Below are positions 59,538 to 64,000 of a stretch of 64,000 bases of DNA, piece after piece. This DNA is from Mesorhizobium plurifarium (GTDB lineage: Bacteria > Pseudomonadota > Alphaproteobacteria > Rhizobiales > Rhizobiaceae): contig CCNB01000043.1 of NCBI GenBank assembly GCA_000824785.1, forward strand, positions 312,107 to 376,106, in the 5' to 3' direction. A program made the translations under genes and the position numbers. A model generated the notes under the pieces. That model was not told the DNA's origin and did no database searches. It saw nothing but the letters and a program-made list of their open reading frames with translations. Positions within the stretch are counted from its first letter, which is position 1. Every line of letters begins with the position of its first letter.

Positions 59538-61859
59538 CTACTTGCGCTTCATCGCCTCGGCGAGCGCCGCGCCGAACGCACCTTGCGAAGGCCTTTCCGG
59601 CTGGCGCTGCGGCGCCGGCGAACGCGGCGCCGGCTTGCCGCCGCCGTGATCGCGCTGGCCGCCGCGAGGCGCCCCGCCCTCGCCGCCATCCTTGCGCATC
59701 GACAGGCCGATGCGCTTGCGCTTGATGTCGACGTCGACGACGCGCACCTTCACCACGTCGCCGGCCTTCACCACCTCATGCGCATCCTTGATGAAACGGT
59801 CGGCCAGTTGCGAGACATGCACCAGCCCGTCCTGGTGCACGCCGATGTCGACGAAGGCACCGAAGGCGGCGACATTGGTGACGGTGCCTTCGAGCAGCAT
59901 GCCTGGCTTCAAATCCTTGATGTCGTCGACGCCCTCGGCAAAAGTCGCGGTCTTGAAGCCGGGGCGCGGGTCGCGACCAGGCTTTTCCAGCTCGGCAATG
60001 ATGTCACGCACCGTCGGCAGGCCGAAACGCTCGTCGACGAAGACGCGCGGGTCGAGCGCCTTGAGCGCGGCGCTGTCGCCCATCAAAGCGCGCACGTCCC
60101 GGCCGCAGGCGGCAACGATCTTCTTCGCAACGCCATAGGCTTCCGGGTGCACAGAGGAAGCATCCAACGGCTCCGCTCCATTCGGGATGCGCAGGAAGCC
60201 GGCGCTTTGCTCGAACGCGCGCGGCCCGAGCCGCGCCACCTTGAGCAGGTCCTTGCGGCTGGCGAACGGCCCGGCGGCGTCGCGATGCGCGACGATCGCC
60301 TCGGCGAGCGACGGCCCCAATCCCGACACCCGCGCCAAAAGCGGCGCCGACGCCGTGTTGAGGTCGACACCGACCGCGTTCACCGCATCCTCGACCACCG
60401 CTTCCAGGGAACGGCCAAGCCTGTATTGGTCGACATCGTGCTGATACTGGCCGACGCCGATCGACTTCGGCTCGATCTTGACCAGCTCGGCCAGCGGATC
60501 CTGCAGGCGCCGCGCGATCGACACCGCGCCGCGCAGCGAGACATCGAGGCCCGGGAATTCAGCGGCTGCCGTCGCCGACGCGGAATACACGGAAGCGCCG
60601 GCTTCGCTGACGATCACCTTGAGCGGCTTCGGCCCCGCCCCTGCGGGCAGGTCCGACAGCATGTCGGCAACCAGCTTCTCGGTCTCGCGGCTGCCGGTGC
60701 CGTTGCCGATCGAGATCAGCTCGACCTTATGCTGGCGGATGAGCGCGGCAAGTTCGGCCTGCGTGCCGCGCACATCGTTTTTCGGCGGGAACGGATAGAC
60801 TGTCGTGGTCGCCACCAGCTTGCCGGTGCCGTCGACCACCGCCACCTTGACGCCGGTGCGGATGCCGGGGTCGAGCCCCATGGTCGGCCGAGAGCCGGCG
60901 GGCGCGGCGAGCAGCAGGTCCTTCAGGTTGCGGGCAAAGACATGGATCGCCTCTTCCTCGGCCCGCTCGCGCAGGTCGCGCATCAGGTCGAGCGTCAGAT
61001 GCAGCGACAGTTTGATCCGCCACGTCCAGCCCGCCACCTCCATCAGCCATTTATCGCCGGGCAGCGTCGCGCCAATCGCATAGGCATTGGCGATCATGCG
61101 CTCGACCGGCTTCATCGGCGATTGATCGTCGGCATCCACCTCGATATCGAGCGACAGCACCTCTTCGTTGCGGCCGCGCAGCATGGCCAAGGCACGGTGG
61201 CTGGGCACGCCCGACCAGCGCTCGACATGGTCGAAATAGTCGGCGAACTTCGCGCCGGCCTCCTGCTTGCCGTCGACGACTTTTGCGCGCAGGAAGGCGC
61301 GTTCCTTCATATAGGCGCGCAGCTTGCCGACCAGATCGGCATTCTCGGCGAACTGCTCCGACAGGATATCGCGCGCGCCTTCGAGCGCCGCCTTGGCGTC
61401 GGTCACCTCTTCCGTGACATAGGCGAGCGCCAGCTCGGCCGGCACTTTCGACCGATCGGCGAGGATCGCCTCCGCGAGCGGACCAAGCCCGCGCTCCCTG
61501 GCGATCTCGGCCTTGGTGCGCCGCTTCGGCTTGTAGGGCAGGTAGATGTCCTCGAGCTCCGCCTTTGTGGCGGCCGCCGCGATCTTGGCCTCCAGCTCCT
61601 CGGTCAGCTTGCCCTGCTCGCGGATGGAGCTGACGATCGTCTCGCGCCGCGCATCGAGCTCACGCAGATAGGCGAGCCGCTCGGAAAGGTCGCGCAGCTG
61701 CGTATCGTCGAGCCCGCCGGTGACTTCCTTGCGGTACCGCGCCACGAAAGGCACCGTGGCGCCCTCGTCCAGCAGCCCGATCGCCGCCGCGGCCTGTTCC
61801 GGCCGCGCGCCGATCTCGGCCGCGATGATTGCTGCGATGCGCTTGATGTCCGATGCCAT
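59538..61859 (-). CDS. tex: Tex-family RNA-binding transcription accessory protein
   Basis: A 773-residue Tex protein. The N-terminal helical region has GATVPFVARYRKEVTGGLDDTQLRDL. A YqgF-like domain contains PTMGLDPGIRTGVKVAVVDGTGKL. A helix-hairpin-helix segment contains VGVDLNTASAPLLARVSGLGPSLAEAIV, and the C-terminal S1 domain PGMLLEGTVTNVAAFGAFVDIGVHQDGLVH. A Gly/Arg/Pro-rich basic tail of about 50 residues follows. Tex binds RNA and interacts with transcription complexes; it is a general housekeeping protein. Complete and monocistronic. Confidence 0.96.
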   Translation of the reverse strand: MASDIKRIAAIIAAEIGARPEQAAAAIGLLDEGATVPFVARYRKEVTGGLDDTQLRDLSERLAYLRELDARRETIVSSIREQGKLTEELEAKIAAAATKAELEDIYLPYKPKRRTKAEIARERGLGPLAEAILADRSKVPAELALAYVTEEVTDAKAALEGARDILSEQFAENADLVGKLRAYMKERAFLRAKVVDGKQEAGAKFADYFDHVERWSGVPSHRALAMLRGRNEEVLSLDIEVDADDQSPMKPVERMIANAYAIGATLPGDKWLMEVAGWTWRIKLSLHLTLDLMRDLRERAEEEAIHVFARNLKDLLLAAPAGSRPTMGLDPGIRTGVKVAVVDGTGKLVATTTVYPFPPKNDVRGTQAELAALIRQHKVELISIGNGTGSRETEKLVADMLSDLPAGAGPKPLKVIVSEAGASVYSASATAAAEFPGLDVSLRGAVSIARRLQDPLAELVKIEPKSIGVGQYQHDVDQYRLGRSLEAVVEDAVNAVGVDLNTASAPLLARVSGLGPSLAEAIVAHRDAAGPFASRKDLLKVARLGPRAFEQSAGFLRIPNGAEPLDASSVHPEAYGVAKKIVAACGRDVRALMGDSAALKALDPRVFVDERFGLPTVRDIIAELEKPGRDPRPGFKTATFAEGVDDIKDLKPGMLLEGTVTNVAAFGAFVDIGVHQDGLVHVSQLADRFIKDAHEVVKAGDVVKVRVVDVDIKRKRIGLSMRKDGGEGGAPRGGQRDHGGGKPAPRSPAPQRQPERPSQGAFGAALAEAMKRK

Positions 61860-61981
61860 GCTGGTCCCTGTCGAAAAGAGCGGCGACCATAGGCCGGGAG
61901 AACAGCTACGCCAACCGCAACGGTTTCATCATGCACCGAAGGTCCACAGAAAACAGCCCTTGGAACCAACCTCGGGTCCGT

Positions 61982-63160
61982 TCAAACCATCGCGCTCAGC
62001 GCCTCGAAGAACGCCACGAGGTCCCCATCCAGCTTGTCGTCGACCGGCTCCGGCTGCGACGACATCTTGGCGATGACCACTTCCGTCTTCGGATTGACGT
62101 AAAGCCACTGGCCGTGAATGCCGATGCCGCAGAAGGCGCCGCTGTCATGGCCAGTCTGGTACCATTTGTTGCGATAGCGGCCCTTCGGGAACAGGAACGC
62201 CATCGTGCCGCGCTGCCAGGCCTCAAAGCTGCCACCGGTGGCGACCGTGTCGCGCACCCAGGCTTCCGGGACGATGCGGCGGCCGTTGGCCGTGCCGCCC
62301 TGCCGCATCATCTCGCCGATGCGGGCAAGGTCGCGCGGCGTCATCGACATGCCGCCGGCCGTGCGCGCCGTGCCTTCCATGTCGACCGTCACCGACATGT
62401 CGCTCGCGGCGCCGAGCGGCAACCACAGTTTTTCGCGGAGCAGCTCGGTCACGCGCATGCCCGACGCCCGCTCGACCAGGATGCCGAGCACGTCCGAATT
62501 GGGCGAGCGGTAGCGATAGGTTTGGCCATGCGGCTCGGAAAGCCGCTGGATCGTCATCAGGAAAGCCGCGAGGCTCTCCGATCCGCCGCCGGGATTCCAC
62601 AACGTCGAACGGCGGTAACGGGCAAAGGCGCTTTCCGGATCGAGATAGGCTTCCTCGAAATCGAGGCTCACCGTCATGTCGAGCACGTTGCGCACGCTCG
62701 CATCGCCATAGGCCGAGCCCATGGCCTCAGGGATATACTTCGTAACCGGCGCGTTGGGATCGAACACCCCCTCGCCTTCCAATATGCCGGCAAGGATCGC
62801 CGTCACCGATTTGCTGATCGAAAAGATGATGTGGCGGGCTCCGAACGGCATATGCGGCGCCGACCAGTCGCCGACGGGCTTGCCGGCCTTCAGGATCGTC
62901 AGTCCATCCGTATCGGAACGCTCCAAGAAGCTACCGACGGTTTCACTGCCCCTGGCGAGCGATATCTTTTCCTCGAGCAATGCGCCGAGCGATTTCGCTT
63001 GGCTCTCGCCACCCGGCGCCGCGGCAACATGCGCGCTCGGCACCAGCTCGCCGACATTCTGGAACGACCATCGGTTGAACGGCGAAAGCCGCCAGGTTTC
63101 AAGCCGCACATCCTTGCGGGCAAAGCCGTATCTGGCCTCGAAGGCGCTCTTGCCGATCAC
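61982..63160 (-). CDS. Serine hydrolase of the class C beta-lactamase-like family
   Basis: A 392-residue serine hydrolase (beta-lactamase/esterase/peptidase fold). The nucleophile motif SxxK appears as FSISKSVTAI, the YxN motif as YRYRSPNSD, and the third motif probably as TGHDSGAFCGIG. No signal peptide is visible, arguing for a cytosolic esterase or peptidase rather than a true beta-lactamase. The best start is a GTG at 63160 with GGAGAG upstream. It lies 29 bp after a homologous gene on the same strand. The substrate is unknown. Confidence 0.87.
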   Translation of the reverse strand: MIGKSAFEARYGFARKDVRLETWRLSPFNRWSFQNVGELVPSAHVAAAPGGESQAKSLGALLEEKISLARGSETVGSFLERSDTDGLTILKAGKPVGDWSAPHMPFGARHIIFSISKSVTAILAGILEGEGVFDPNAPVTKYIPEAMGSAYGDASVRNVLDMTVSLDFEEAYLDPESAFARYRRSTLWNPGGGSESLAAFLMTIQRLSEPHGQTYRYRSPNSDVLGILVERASGMRVTELLREKLWLPLGAASDMSVTVDMEGTARTAGGMSMTPRDLARIGEMMRQGGTANGRRIVPEAWVRDTVATGGSFEAWQRGTMAFLFPKGRYRNKWYQTGHDSGAFCGIGIHGQWLYVNPKTEVVIAKMSSQPEPVDDKLDGDLVAFFEALSAMV

Positions 63161-63189
63161 GACACTCTCCGGGATTTTGTTTCTGCGAT

Positions 63190-64000
63190 TCAGGCCAGCG
63201 CGGCCGCGATGGCATGCACCGCCTTCTGCGTCGCCACCGAATAGGCGGCGTTGAGGAAATCCGGATAGGTCGAAAGCTTCACCACGACCATCCTGTGTTC
63301 CCAGCTCATATGGATCAATTGGCCGAACACGCCGCGGCACATCAGCGAGCGCGAGCGCGAATCCTCGATCCAGAACTGGTTGCGGTAGCTGCCGTCCGGG
63401 AGGCTTGGGCTGAAATCCGGCCCGTGCTTGCCGCTGCGCGTCGCCTCGATCCAGTTGGCCGGGATGACGCCGCCGCCATTGTCGAGGATCAGTTGCCCGA
63501 AGCGGCCATAGTCGCGCAGCGTGGCGTTGAAACCGCCATCGGCAAGCGCATAGCCGGCGCTGTCGACGGTGAAGCAGGCGCTCTCGTCGGCGCCGAGCTT
63601 TTGCCAGAGTTCTTCCGAGACGAGCTGCGCCAGGCGCTTGCCGCTCACCCTCTCCATGATGAAGGCGAGCACGTCGGTCTCGATCGAGCGGTATTCGAAC
63701 GCCTCGCCATGCGGGCGCACTCTGTCCTTCAGCCGCAGGATCAGCTCGAACAGGTGCGACGGCCATTGAAAGTCCGGATCGCTGCCCGGCGGAATAGGCT
63801 TCCAGCCGGTCGCGACGTCGACCTGGCCGATCTCGGAATAGCGGTCGGTGTATTCCTCGGAAAAGCGCACGCCCGTCGTCATGTCGAGCACGTGCTGGAC
63901 CGTGGCGCCGGCCCAGCCGGTCTCGCCGAGCTCCGGCAGGTAGTCGCTCACCAGTCTGCCCGGATCGATCAGGCCGCGCCCGACCAGGATGCCGCACACC
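63190..64000 (-). CDS. Serine hydrolase of the class C beta-lactamase-like family, 5' end cut by window
   Basis: C-terminal 270 residues of a second serine hydrolase, homologous to the downstream gene: VQHVLDMTTGVRFSEEYTD parallels VRNVLDMTVSLDFEEAYLD. The YxN-equivalent lies in FEYRSIETDVLAFIMERVSG, and WEHRMVVVKLS matches the C-terminal strand. The SxxK nucleophile and start codon lie beyond the right edge. In the YxN position it has RSIETD rather than RSPNSD, so activity may differ. Confidence 0.85.
   Translation of the reverse strand, partial: VCGILVGRGLIDPGRLVSDYLPELGETGWAGATVQHVLDMTTGVRFSEEYTDRYSEIGQVDVATGWKPIPPGSDPDFQWPSHLFELILRLKDRVRPHGEAFEYRSIETDVLAFIMERVSGKRLAQLVSEELWQKLGADESACFTVDSAGYALADGGFNATLRDYGRFGQLILDNGGGVIPANWIEATRSGKHGPDFSPSLPDGSYRNQFWIEDSRSRSLMCRGVFGQLIHMSWEHRMVVVKLSTYPDFLNAAYSVATQKAVHAIAAALA

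Noticed and set aside
59583..61892. 769-codon open frame on the plus strand
   Set aside because: Shadow of tex on the other strand; no recognisable motifs.
61982..63997. Single 671-residue double serine hydrolase
   Set aside because: The N-terminal part is an off-frame reading of the separate hydrolase gene at 63190; a GTG with a good ribosome-binding site at 63160 gives the real start.

Overview
The window is high-G+C alphaproteobacterial chromosome, most likely from a Mesorhizobium-like member of the Hyphomicrobiales (Rhizobiales). The best indicators are chpT, a single-domain response regulator, ctrA, fliJ and sciP within 5 kb, GANTC methylation-type sites upstream of ctrA, and many ABC importers. 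No rRNA, CRISPR array or insertion sequence was seen. There is one tRNA.

Layout. 0.2-5 kb: cell-cycle and flagellar regulators (chpT, receiver protein, ctrA, fliJ, sciP) with an HxlR regulator/quinone-oxidoreductase pair. 5-7.7 kb: mnmA, a Gfo/Idh/MocA oxidoreductase and tRNA-Met(CAT). 7.9-25.4 kb: a large catabolic block of 18 genes in five transcription units. These are a six-gene nucleoside importer plus two nucleoside hydrolases, a tandem pair of AA_synth (DUF1185) proteins, a cysteine hydrolase-MarR-amidohydrolase operon, an epimerase-SDR pair, and an amide/branched-chain-type ABC importer. All five promoters carry versions of the same 18-bp palindrome, so the block looks like one regulon, probably for uptake and breakdown of a nucleoside or N-heterocycle. 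25.4-27.5 kb: a YgiQ radical SAM gene. 27.7-32.4 kb: an accessory island with a complete ABC-three-component (ABC-3C) conflict system and a hypothetical gene, lying between housekeeping genes ygiQ and rsmB. 34-38.2 kb: two SDRs and a tandem pair of unnamed winged-helix-like paralogues. 38.2-45.8 kb: a ROK-regulated sugar ABC importer operon with a SIS-domain isomerase/deglycase and a PfkB kinase, resembling fructosamine or amino-sugar pathways. 45.8-50.4 kb: an ALDH7-type dehydrogenase, an ECF42-type sigma factor with its DGPF partner, and topoisomerase IB. 50.5-57.2 kb: the transglutaminase / circularly permuted ATP-grasp-alpha-E / transglutaminase-DUF2126 operon. 57.3-64 kb: glutaryl-CoA dehydrogenase with a divergent LysR regulator, tex, and two tandem serine hydrolases, the second cut by the window edge.

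A family of about 100-bp intergenic elements made of two palindromes, similar in layout to rhizobial RIME elements, occurs at four places (about 7.8, 16.0, 40.9 and 51.4 kb). A lone palindrome of the same type lies at 45.8 kb. Two copies overlap the stop codon of the neighbouring gene.
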